A stretch of 5,332 nucleotides of DNA, taken from the NCBI GenBank assembly GCA_020050695.1, contig JAGVKI010000270.1, positions 1-5,332 on the forward strand, in the 5' to 3' direction. Shown in pieces: positions 1 to 4,834 of this stretch (positions within the stretch are counted from its first letter, which is position 1; each line of letters begins with the position of its first letter). The position numbers were made by a program, and so were the translations under genes. The stretch comes from Alphaproteobacteria bacterium (lineage in GTDB: Bacteria > Pseudomonadota > Alphaproteobacteria > Rickettsiales > SXRF01). The notes beneath the pieces were generated by a model, which was not told the DNA's origin, made no database searches, and saw nothing but the letters and a program-made list of their open reading frames with translations.

Positions 1-228
1 AACGACGTATTACTCGTGGATACGGCAAAATCAATGCCGTCACCTCCGGGCATTTTCATGCTCTATGACGGCTTTGGCCTGATTGCCAAACGCATGGAAT
101 GTCTGACCGACCACCATCCCATGTCCGTGCGCGTTATCTCGGATAATACGAAATATTCGACCTACGAGAGTTCCTTAGATGACATGCGGATCGTTGGCCG
201 GGTCATCTGGTTCTCACGCGAAATATAA
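1..228 (+). CDS. S24 (LexA/CI-like) transcriptional regulator, C-terminal part only
   Basis: This is the last 75 codons of a gene that begins before the window and reads open from base 1 to the TAA at 226-228. The visible part matches the C-terminal peptidase-fold domain of HTH/S24 regulators of the LexA and phage CI type. It shows a DVLLVDT strand, then a PSPPGIFMLYDGFG stretch, then IAKRME, whose Lys (codon 88-90) sits where the general-base Lys of the Ser/Lys dyad lies. It ends with VRVISDN and the terminal IVGRVIWFSRE strand typical of the family. The catalytic Ser and the DNA-binding domain would lie upstream, so whether it self-cleaves cannot be judged. Such proteins are usually repressors; the target is unknown. 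Its last 67 bases overlap the 3' end of the opposing response-regulator gene. The GTG at 16 is internal and not a real start. Confidence 0.85.
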   Translation, partial: NDVLLVDTAKSMPSPPGIFMLYDGFGLIAKRMECLTDHHPMSVRVISDNTKYSTYESSLDDMRIVGRVIWFSREI

Positions 229-1622
229 TTATCAAGCTTCAGGGCATTAACGCGGCGATACAGGGTGGAACGCCCAATCCCCAGGTTTTTAGCGGCATGT
301 GTCATGCACCCGCCTGAATAGGTCAGTGCAAACTGAATTACCTCACGTTCAATCGATTCCAAATCCTTCATGCGCCCCTGCACATCGAGCAGCAGTGGAT
401 TGCTCTGGCTGGTGACAGAGCCCTTGCGGTTTTCATAATGCACCGGCTGAAGCTGCTGAATAAGGCGCAGATCTCCGGCCTCAATGCTTTCATGCCCGCA
501 CAGAAGCACAGCGCGCCAAACCAGATGCGCCAGTTCCCGTATATTCCCCGGCCATGGCGACTGCTCTAAATGATGCAGCGCATCAGGCGTAAGGCTGCGG
601 ATTTTTTTATTCTCTGATGCGGCATATACACGCATAAAGTGATTGGCCAGTTCCGCGATGTCACCGCTGCGCTCACGAAGCGGCGGCAAGGCAATAACCG
701 TGTCACAGCCCTCGCGCAGGTCAGGCAGCGGGCTGTTGAGCGCCAGCAGATGCGGCTTATTGATGACATTGGTGGTAAGAATGAGGCGAGCCGTATAGGC
801 CGTCTGAGTACCATCCGCCTGCTGCAGTTTGCCCGTTTCCATTAGCTGTAGAAGTTTTTGTTGCACCGGCACCGGCAGGCTTGCCACATCCTTCAGCACG
901 AGCGTACCCTCGCCTGCTTCCTGGAATTTGCCGCGCAGATGTTCACTGCCGCCTGGAGGGAATTTGCCGCCAAACAGAACCGCATCAGCGCTGCTACTTG
1001 CCAGCGCACTGCATTCAACCACTACCAGCGGGCAGGCGACACGCTTGCTCTCGCCATGAATGGCAGATGCCAGCAATTCCTTGCCAGTGCCTGATTCACC
1101 GCTGATCCATACAGGGGTAGATTCGCCTGCTGCCTGACGCACCTGGCTTACGGCGCTGCGAATGGCGCTGCTGCTGCCGATAATGTCGCTATGCAGTATA
1201 TGGCCTGCATGCTTGCGCTCCAGGTATGATATATACTGCCCCATGCGCTGGATGGTAACCACATTGGTCAGCGCCAACCGCAGCTGTTCGAGCCAGAAGG
1301 GCTTGACCAGTATGTCGCTAACGCCGTGCGAAAATGCCTGCCCCATGATTTTATCATCACCGTAAGGCATCAGCATGATAATGGGCATTTGCGGTTTATA
1401 CATGCGTATGGACTGCACAATGCGTAGTCCTTCGCTCTCTGGCCTGCTCATATCAATAAGCACCAGATCGGGTTTCAGGCCACTGCCTGGCATCAGCCTG
1501 GACAACGCGTCATCATGGCTGCTAGCCCCGATAACCTTATATCCCAGACGGGTTTGTATGGTATTTACCAATTCTTGCGATTGATACTCATTATCATTAA
1601 CTACCAACACTGTCTCAGTCAT
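162..1622 (-). CDS. NtrC-family response regulator with degenerate AAA+ domain
   Basis: A 486-residue DNA-binding response regulator. The receiver domain spans roughly residues 1-120, with phospho-acceptor D57 (VLIDMS) and K107 (LVKPF). One of the usual paired N-terminal acids is N9, and the usual switch Thr/Ser is M85. The AAA+ domain spans roughly 145-385, with an intact Walker A (GESGTGKE, 175-182), the LPPLRER motif near 312-318 and the WPGNIREL segment near 357-364. The C-terminal Fis-type HTH (AAKNLGIGRSTLYRRV) is near 443-458. The GAFTGA sigma-54 loop is absent: LFG is followed by GKFPPGGS. Walker B reads GTLVLKDV instead of GTLFLDEI, and the arginine-finger segment (usually DLFYRL) is DLREGC. 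The layout is that of NtrC/DctD, but activation through sigma-54 looks unlikely (inference); it may act on sigma-70 promoters or repress. A weak AGG lies 5 bases before the ATG. No sensor kinase gene is in the window. Residues 466-486 lie antisense to the S24 gene. Confidence 0.93.
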   Translation of the reverse strand: MTETVLVVNDNEYQSQELVNTIQTRLGYKVIGASSHDDALSRLMPGSGLKPDLVLIDMSRPESEGLRIVQSIRMYKPQMPIIMLMPYGDDKIMGQAFSHGVSDILVKPFWLEQLRLALTNVVTIQRMGQYISYLERKHAGHILHSDIIGSSSAIRSAVSQVRQAAGESTPVWISGESGTGKELLASAIHGESKRVACPLVVVECSALASSSADAVLFGGKFPPGGSEHLRGKFQEAGEGTLVLKDVASLPVPVQQKLLQLMETGKLQQADGTQTAYTARLILTTNVINKPHLLALNSPLPDLREGCDTVIALPPLRERSGDIAELANHFMRVYAASENKKIRSLTPDALHHLEQSPWPGNIRELAHLVWRAVLLCGHESIEAGDLRLIQQLQPVHYENRKGSVTSQSNPLLLDVQGRMKDLESIEREVIQFALTYSGGCMTHAAKNLGIGRSTLYRRVNALKLDNYISRENQMTRPTIRMSSKELS

Positions 1623-1680
1623 GATCGCCTGTACTCACTTATTTTATGATAGCCGCAGCTATTACTACGGCGGGGCACAT

Positions 1681-1689
1681 CTTATAACA
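1681..1689 (-). promoter_or_regulatory. candidate extended -10 promoter for the response regulator
   Basis: The minus strand reads TGTTATAAG, an extended -10 (TGn followed by TATAAG, 5 of 6 matches to TATAAT). The hexamer 17 bases upstream (TATATA) is a poor -35, which extended -10 promoters can tolerate. Transcription would start near 1674, giving a leader of about 52 bases before the ATG at 1622. The region is AT-rich, so chance matches are possible. Confidence 0.35.
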
Positions 1690-1755
1690 TACTCTTAATT
1701 GTGTATATACTTTTTTTAAACAACCTCTGGTTTTTGTAAGCGACTGTATTTTTAA

Positions 1756-1770
1756 AATACCTATGGTATT
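1756..1770. promoter_or_regulatory. inverted repeat, candidate operator over the rightward -10
   Basis: AATACC-TAT-GGTATT is a perfect 6-base inverted repeat with a 3-base spacer. It overlaps the extended -10 element at 1764-1772, a position where a bound dimer would block RNA polymerase. The repeat is short and lies in AT-rich DNA, so a chance origin cannot be excluded. The binding protein is unknown; the divergent response regulator and the S24 regulator are the nearest candidates. Confidence 0.35.
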
Positions 1771-1772
1771 AT
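1764..1772 (+). promoter_or_regulatory. candidate extended -10 promoter for the exported protein gene
   Basis: The sequence TGGTATTAT is a TGn extended -10 followed by TATTAT (5 of 6 to TATAAT). No convincing -35 sits 16-18 bases upstream, consistent with an extended -10 type. Transcription would start near 1779, just before the AAGGA at 1781-1785, so the leader to the ATG at 1801 would be only about 22 bases. It probably serves the exported protein gene and the queD that follows. Confidence 0.45.
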
Positions 1773-1789
1773 CAGGCTTAAAGGACTTA

Positions 1790-1804
1790 ATGATCACCCT
1801 ATGA
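1790..1804 (+). other. four-codon leader ORF (MITL) overlapping the next start
   Basis: ATG at 1790 opens a reading frame of four codons (M-I-T-L) and stops with TGA at 1802-1804, overlapping the ATG of the exported protein gene (1801) in an ATGA arrangement. The only Shine-Dalgarno-like sequence nearby, AAGGA at 1781-1785, is 4 bases from this ATG but 15 bases from the ATG at 1801. Ribosomes may therefore load here and re-initiate at 1801. This is inference; the alternative is poor direct initiation at 1801. Confidence 0.3.
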
Positions 1805-2415
1805 TACGGCCCAAATTTTTATTGCTACTCGCCCTGCTTGCTGCGACCCAGACATTCACGTCCGGTTATCGCTTCCGTTGCTATGCTTTTTGCAAAGACC
1901 AGACGTCCGTGCAGGATGAATATACCGAGCAGCGCGACCATTGCCGTCAATATGCGCAGTTGAAATCAGAAATGTCTTCGGCGCAAGGCGATGGCAAAGA
2001 CCGCAAGGGGCAACTCATCAGTATGTTCAGTGATTGCATGTCACGCCGGGGCTGGATTGTGCCCGATGGCAAGGACGGTAAAGGCGGCAGCGCTGGCAAT
2101 CCGCCGCTTGAAAGCAAAACAGCCGCAGCTGGTCCTGCCGCTGCTGGCGCAGGTGCCGCCGCATCAGGCGCCCCAGCACAAGACCCAGTCACACAGGCCA
2201 ATCAGCAAAATGAACAAAAAGCATTTATTGCGCGCGCCAGCGAATGTAACTTTGCGCGCCAGAACGCATCGGTATCGTCTAACGCTGCGGCGCGTGCCAA
2301 AGCCTGCGACCTGGAATGCGAACACCGCCTGATTGCTGCGCCTGATGCCCCTCGCCCTGCCGCTTGCCCGGCTGAAATGAGCGAACGCCTCTCACGCGGC
2401 CACGAAACCGAATAA
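1801..2415 (+). CDS. exported Cys-rich protein of unknown function with Ala/Gly-rich linker
   Basis: A 204-residue protein I do not recognise. Residues 1-20 look like a Sec signal peptide: positive start (MIRPK), then a Leu/Ala core (FLLLLALLAAT). There is no lipobox Cys next to it, so it is probably released to the periplasm or beyond. The mature part has two Cys-containing halves, C27/C31/C48/C79 and C149/C169/C173/C189, joined by a low-complexity linker at about 90-130 rich in Gly, Ala and Pro. Eight cysteines in an exported protein suggest disulfides. Each half holds a C-x3-C followed by another Cys after 15-16 residues, perhaps an old duplication. The start is chosen because the signal peptide begins there, although the nearest AAGGA is 15 bases upstream. 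It is followed by queD after 13 bases, probably on one transcript; no functional link is evident. Confidence 0.75.
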   Translation: MIRPKFLLLLALLAATQTFTSGYRFRCYAFCKDQTSVQDEYTEQRDHCRQYAQLKSEMSSAQGDGKDRKGQLISMFSDCMSRRGWIVPDGKDGKGGSAGNPPLESKTAAAGPAAAGAGAAASGAPAQDPVTQANQQNEQKAFIARASECNFARQNASVSSNAAARAKACDLECEHRLIAAPDAPRPAACPAEMSERLSRGHETE

Positions 2416-2428
2416 CCCTATTACACTC

Positions 2429-2863
2429 ATGACACGCACACCTCCCACCTGCACACGCCGTATTGAATTTGACGCCGCCCACCGCGTCATGCAGCATGAA
2501 AGCAAATGCAAGAACCTGCATGGCCACCGTTATGTGATTGAGGCGACCTTCGCCGCCACAGGGCTTGATACGCTGGGACGCGTGATCGACTTTGGCATTA
2601 TCAAGGAAGTGCTTGGGCAGTGGATCGATGATAACTGGGACCACGCCACCATTCTTTTTGATAAGGATGAAGCACTGGGAAGTTCCATCAGCAGCCATAC
2701 CGGCCAGAAGATTTTTTATCTGAATACCAATCCAACGGCTGAGAACATGGCCGATTATTTAATTCACGACATCTGCCCAGCGCTGTTTGATACGCATAAC
2801 GTCACCTGCACGCGCCTGCGCCTGTATGAGACGCCTAACTGTTACGCAGAATCTTCGGTGTAA
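2429..2863 (+). CDS. queD: 6-carboxy-5,6,7,8-tetrahydropterin synthase (QueD/PTPS family)
   Basis: A 144-residue enzyme of the 6-pyruvoyltetrahydropterin synthase fold. In bacteria QueD converts 7,8-dihydroneopterin triphosphate to 6-carboxytetrahydropterin, the first committed step toward preQ0 and queuosine in tRNA. The family signature is complete: zinc ligands H18 (FDAAHR), H31 and H33 (LHGHRY), catalytic C27 (CKNLHGH), the DH pair at 71-72 (WDHATIL), and E134 (LYETPN), which anchors the pterin. It is somewhat longer than E. coli QueD (about 121 residues), mainly around residues 80-105. The start at 2429 is the only one that keeps FDAAHR with a normal N-terminus. No Shine-Dalgarno is visible, so it may be translated by coupling with the gene ending 13 bases upstream. 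Other queuosine genes are not in the window. It converges on the small minus-strand gene. Confidence 0.92.
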   Translation: MTRTPPTCTRRIEFDAAHRVMQHESKCKNLHGHRYVIEATFAATGLDTLGRVIDFGIIKEVLGQWIDDNWDHATILFDKDEALGSSISSHTGQKIFYLNTNPTAENMADYLIHDICPALFDTHNVTCTRLRLYETPNCYAESSV

Positions 2864-2890
2864 AAAATAGGTTATCTAGGCCTAAGATAA
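2862..2890 (-). terminator. possible weak terminator of the 87-codon gene
   Basis: On the minus strand a 6-bp AT-rich stem (TTATCT...AGATAA at 2872-2890, 7-base loop containing the palindrome AGGCCT) is followed four bases later by a run of six T residues (2862-2867 on the complement). The stem includes the gene's stop codon and is weak for an intrinsic terminator. The plus strand has no T-run after the stem, so it would not serve queD. Confidence 0.3.
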
Positions 2891-3135
2891 TGCGTCTTCA
2901 GCGCAGGGCCAACAGAACCATTGATAAATTCATATTCAGTTATCTGGAAATTTGTAGGTATATCCGAAAAGACAAGTTCGCCTGTATCGTCTTTATCAAA
3001 GGCGGGTTTTCCTTTGGAGTAGTCAGATTTAAAGTTGTTGTGGTAATTTAGTGCCTCTTTAATTGTAGCAGGCCAAGTGCTCGGCTTAGCACCAGTTTTA
3101 CAATTCCATATAATTGTACTCTGTATAAAATTCAT
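2872..3135 (-). CDS. small hypothetical protein, AT-rich orphan
   Basis: An 87-residue protein that I cannot assign to a family. It has no signal peptide, membrane segment or recognised motif. It is polar and rich in Asn, Lys, Thr and aromatic residues, with a single Cys (C12) and a basic end (LRPR). A real gene is supported by AAAGGA seven bases before the ATG, a good promoter match 46 or so bases further upstream, and a stop placed next to a hairpin with a T-run. Its base composition is visibly more AT-rich than pdxH or queD, which suggests later acquisition (inference). It lies between the converging ends of queD (8-base gap) and pdxH. It could instead be the remnant of a longer gene. Confidence 0.6.
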   Translation of the reverse strand: MNFIQSTIIWNCKTGAKPSTWPATIKEALNYHNNFKSDYSKGKPAFDKDDTGELVFSDIPTNFQITEYEFINGSVGPALKTHYLRPR

Positions 3136-3142
3136 GTAAAAA

Positions 3143-3148
3143 TCCTTT
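3143..3148 (-). promoter_or_regulatory. ribosome binding site of the 87-codon gene
   Basis: The minus strand reads AAAGGA, seven bases before the ATG at 3135. This good Shine-Dalgarno spacing is one of the main reasons for accepting the gene and this start. Confidence 0.6.
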
Positions 3149-3187
3149 CATTCTTGCATTGCAGCTATTTTCTGCTGCTGACAAACC

Positions 3188-3216
3188 AGTATAGCTTATT
3201 TTTTATCAGCTAACAA
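3188..3216 (-). promoter_or_regulatory. sigma-70-like promoter for the 87-codon gene
   Basis: On the minus strand a -35 of TTGTTA (3211-3216, 4 of 6) and a -10 of TATACT (3188-3193, 5 of 6) are separated by exactly 17 bases. It starts a few bases after the pdxH stop codon. Predicted transcription start is near 3181, leaving a leader of about 46 bases that includes the AAAGGA site. Confidence 0.6.
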
Positions 3217-3221
3217 TACGC

Positions 3222-3806
3222 TCAGGGATACAGCTTGCTGTGTTCCCACGCCACATCAGTACGGCGGTACACGTCGCGGTCATGCAGGCGGAAATGGCCT
3301 TCCTGCCAGAACTCAATCATACTCGGCACCACGCGCCAGCCCGACCAGAAGTCAGGACGCGGCACTTCGCCCCCTTCAAACTGCAATGTCTGCGCCAGCA
3401 CCTGCTCCAGCAAATGCGTGCGTGAAACCAGTGGCTGTGACTGCTTGGACGCCCATGCGCCAATACGGCTTTCGCGTGGGCGGCTTTCAAAATAAGCATC
3501 CGCTTCGGTAGGGGTTACCTGCTCTACGAGGCCTTCAATGCGCACCTGCCTGCCCATAGGCGCCCAGTAAAAACACAAGGCAGCGCGTGGGTTGGCCTGC
3601 AAGGCTTTGGCCTTGGCGCTTTCCATATTGGTATAAAAACAAAAACCGCGTGCATCGACGCCTTTAAGCAGCACCATGCGCGATGATGGCTGCCCATCTT
3701 TTTGCGCCGTGGCAAGGCACATAGCCGTTGCATCGGCAATAGCCTGATGCTGGGACGCCTCGTCCAGCCATTGCTTAAATAAACTGATAGGATCGCTTAT
3801 GTTCAT
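3222..3806 (-). CDS. pdxH: pyridoxamine 5'-phosphate oxidase
   Basis: A 194-residue FMN-dependent oxidase that converts pyridoxine or pyridoxamine 5'-phosphate to pyridoxal 5'-phosphate (PLP) in the cytoplasm, in the last step of de novo synthesis and in salvage. Family signatures run in order: RMVLLKGVDARGFCFYTN (43-60) with S63 and K65, NPRAALCFYW (72-81), RQVRIEG (86-92), SRIGAWASKQSQP (113-125), then WRVVPSMIEFWQ (157-168) and RLHDR (173-177), whose Arg and His contact the PLP substrate in E. coli PdxH. It is slightly shorter than E. coli PdxH (218), mainly at the N-terminus, as is common in the family. Its ATG overlaps the astA stop in ATGA and has no clear Shine-Dalgarno, so it is probably translated by coupling. 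It shares the operon with a PLP-dependent aminotransferase, which fits its role as cofactor supplier. Confidence 0.95.
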   Translation of the reverse strand: MNISDPISLFKQWLDEASQHQAIADATAMCLATAQKDGQPSSRMVLLKGVDARGFCFYTNMESAKAKALQANPRAALCFYWAPMGRQVRIEGLVEQVTPTEADAYFESRPRESRIGAWASKQSQPLVSRTHLLEQVLAQTLQFEGGEVPRPDFWSGWRVVPSMIEFWQEGHFRLHDRDVYRRTDVAWEHSKLYP

Positions 3807-4822
3807 ACGTATCGTAATCCGCTACCACGTTGCAGTTTGAGTAGTTCAGCTGTTTTTTCCGTCACGGCCACGCGCCCCTCAGCAATTTCCTGAAGCGGGG
3901 CAAAGGTCATGGAGAAATCATGCAATTGGCTGGTGCCAATCATATGTTTGATGCCGCCGATCACATCGCCGTCAGGAATCGTGCGCTCGAGCGTTGCAAA
4001 CTTGCTTTGCTGCACGGTGCGAATCTGGCTGCGCTCGGCCTGCAATGTCGGGCCTGCATCAAACACGTCGATATAGCCCTGATGGCGGAAGCCTTCGGTC
4101 TTGAGCAGTTCCATCGCCGGGCGTGATGCCTGGAATGGCTGGCCAATGCTTGCTTGCGCCTTTGGATCGAGCAGGTTCACATAAATCGGATATTTAGGCA
4201 TCAGATCGCTGATGAACTGGCCGCCCTGCGTGGCATTGATAAAATCCGCCTGCTGGAAATCCATCTGGAAGAAATGCTGCGCGAGGTTTTTATAAAAGGG
4301 CGAGTCCCCCTGCTCATCCTGCACGCCGCGAATTTCAGAAATCACGATGTCGGAAAACATTTCCGGAAATTGCGCCAGCATCAGATAGCGGCAGCGCGAC
4401 AGAAAGCGGCCAATGCCGTCGCGCCGGTAAGCAGGCAGCAAAAAGAGCGAGCCGATTTCCGACGCGCCGGTATAGTCGTTCACCATGTGCAGCACGCGCT
4501 GTAGCGAGTAAATACCGAGCGTACCCGAAGCCTGCACGATGGTAGAAAGCTTGTAAGAATAAAACGGATGTGACAGGCCGACATGCGCAGCAATGCCAGT
4601 AGTGCCCACCAGTTTTTTGGCATCGGTATCTTCCAGCGCGAACAGGAAGCGGTGTTCCTTGCCGATAGTTTCATGATTGGCAAAGCTTGCAACCGAATGC
4701 TCGATCTTATGCTGGAGTACATCGCTATCGGGCGGCAGCGACGTCATGCCAATGCCAGCCTCCTTGGCAAGCGCCAGTATTTCCGCGTGGTCATTCAGCC
4801 TTACGGGACGTACCAGCAGCAT
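3803..4822 (-). CDS. astA: arginine N-succinyltransferase
   Basis: A 339-residue enzyme, full length for the family (about 340). It transfers the succinyl group of succinyl-CoA to the alpha-amino group of L-arginine, the first step of the arginine succinyltransferase (AST) pathway, in the cytoplasm. It begins with the RPVRLNDHAEILALA segment typical of the family. It then has LSHPFYSYKLSTIVQAS (83-99), EIGSLFLLPAYRRDGIGR (122-139, the GNAT-like acyl-CoA region), EIRGVQDEQGDSPFY (163-177), MPKYPIYVNLL (208-218) and GYIDVFDAGPTL (249-260). The start has a near-ideal ribosome binding site, AAGGAGG with a 4-base spacer, that overlaps the upstream gene's stop codon. The aminotransferase ends 9 bases before it and pdxH overlaps its end. 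In Pseudomonas a similar enzyme has two paralogous subunits (AruF/AruG); only one copy is seen here. Confidence 0.95.
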   Translation of the reverse strand: MLLVRPVRLNDHAEILALAKEAGIGMTSLPPDSDVLQHKIEHSVASFANHETIGKEHRFLFALEDTDAKKLVGTTGIAAHVGLSHPFYSYKLSTIVQASGTLGIYSLQRVLHMVNDYTGASEIGSLFLLPAYRRDGIGRFLSRCRYLMLAQFPEMFSDIVISEIRGVQDEQGDSPFYKNLAQHFFQMDFQQADFINATQGGQFISDLMPKYPIYVNLLDPKAQASIGQPFQASRPAMELLKTEGFRHQGYIDVFDAGPTLQAERSQIRTVQQSKFATLERTIPDGDVIGGIKHMIGTSQLHDFSMTFAPLQEIAEGRVAVTEKTAELLKLQRGSGLRYV

Positions 4823-4826
4823 GTTG

Positions 4827-4834
4827 CCTCCTTA
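4827..4834 (-). promoter_or_regulatory. strong astA ribosome binding site overlapping the upstream stop
   Basis: The minus strand reads TAAGGAGG, in which the TAA is the stop codon of the upstream aminotransferase gene and AAGGAGG is a full Shine-Dalgarno four bases before the astA ATG. It fixes the astA start and implies translation coupled to or in step with the upstream gene. Confidence 0.85.

Noticed and set aside
700..1100. Frameshift or sequencing error as the cause of the odd AAA+ motifs
   Set aside because: Motifs on both sides (Walker A, sensor segment, LPPLRER, HTH) are in the same frame, and the altered stretch contains no local frame change that would restore GAFTGA.
566..1105. 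Several open frames on both strands within the response regulator gene
   Set aside because: All overlap the AAA+ domain of the regulator, which reads without interruption from receiver to HTH.
1703..1710. GTATATAC palindrome in the divergent intergenic region
   Set aside because: Short AT-rich palindromes are expected by chance here, and it does not extend outward.
1991..2332. 113-codon plus-strand ORF inside the exported protein gene
   Set aside because: It is a frame shadow of a gene with a clear signal peptide; no ribosome site and no recognisable protein features.
2279..2698. 139-codon minus-strand ORF across the end of the exported protein gene and queD
   Set aside because: It is antisense to queD, whose catalytic and zinc residues are all intact, and it shows no recognisable domain or start signal.
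3161..3178. Inverted repeat GCAGC/GCTGC in the leader of the 87-codon gene
   Set aside because: Only 5 base pairs with an 8-base loop; too weak to call a terminator for pdxH or a regulatory RNA, and no T-run follows directly.
4154..4504. 116-codon plus-strand ORF opposite astA
   Set aside because: It is antisense to a highly conserved enzyme and its sequence looks like a complement translation; no promoter or ribosome site was seen.
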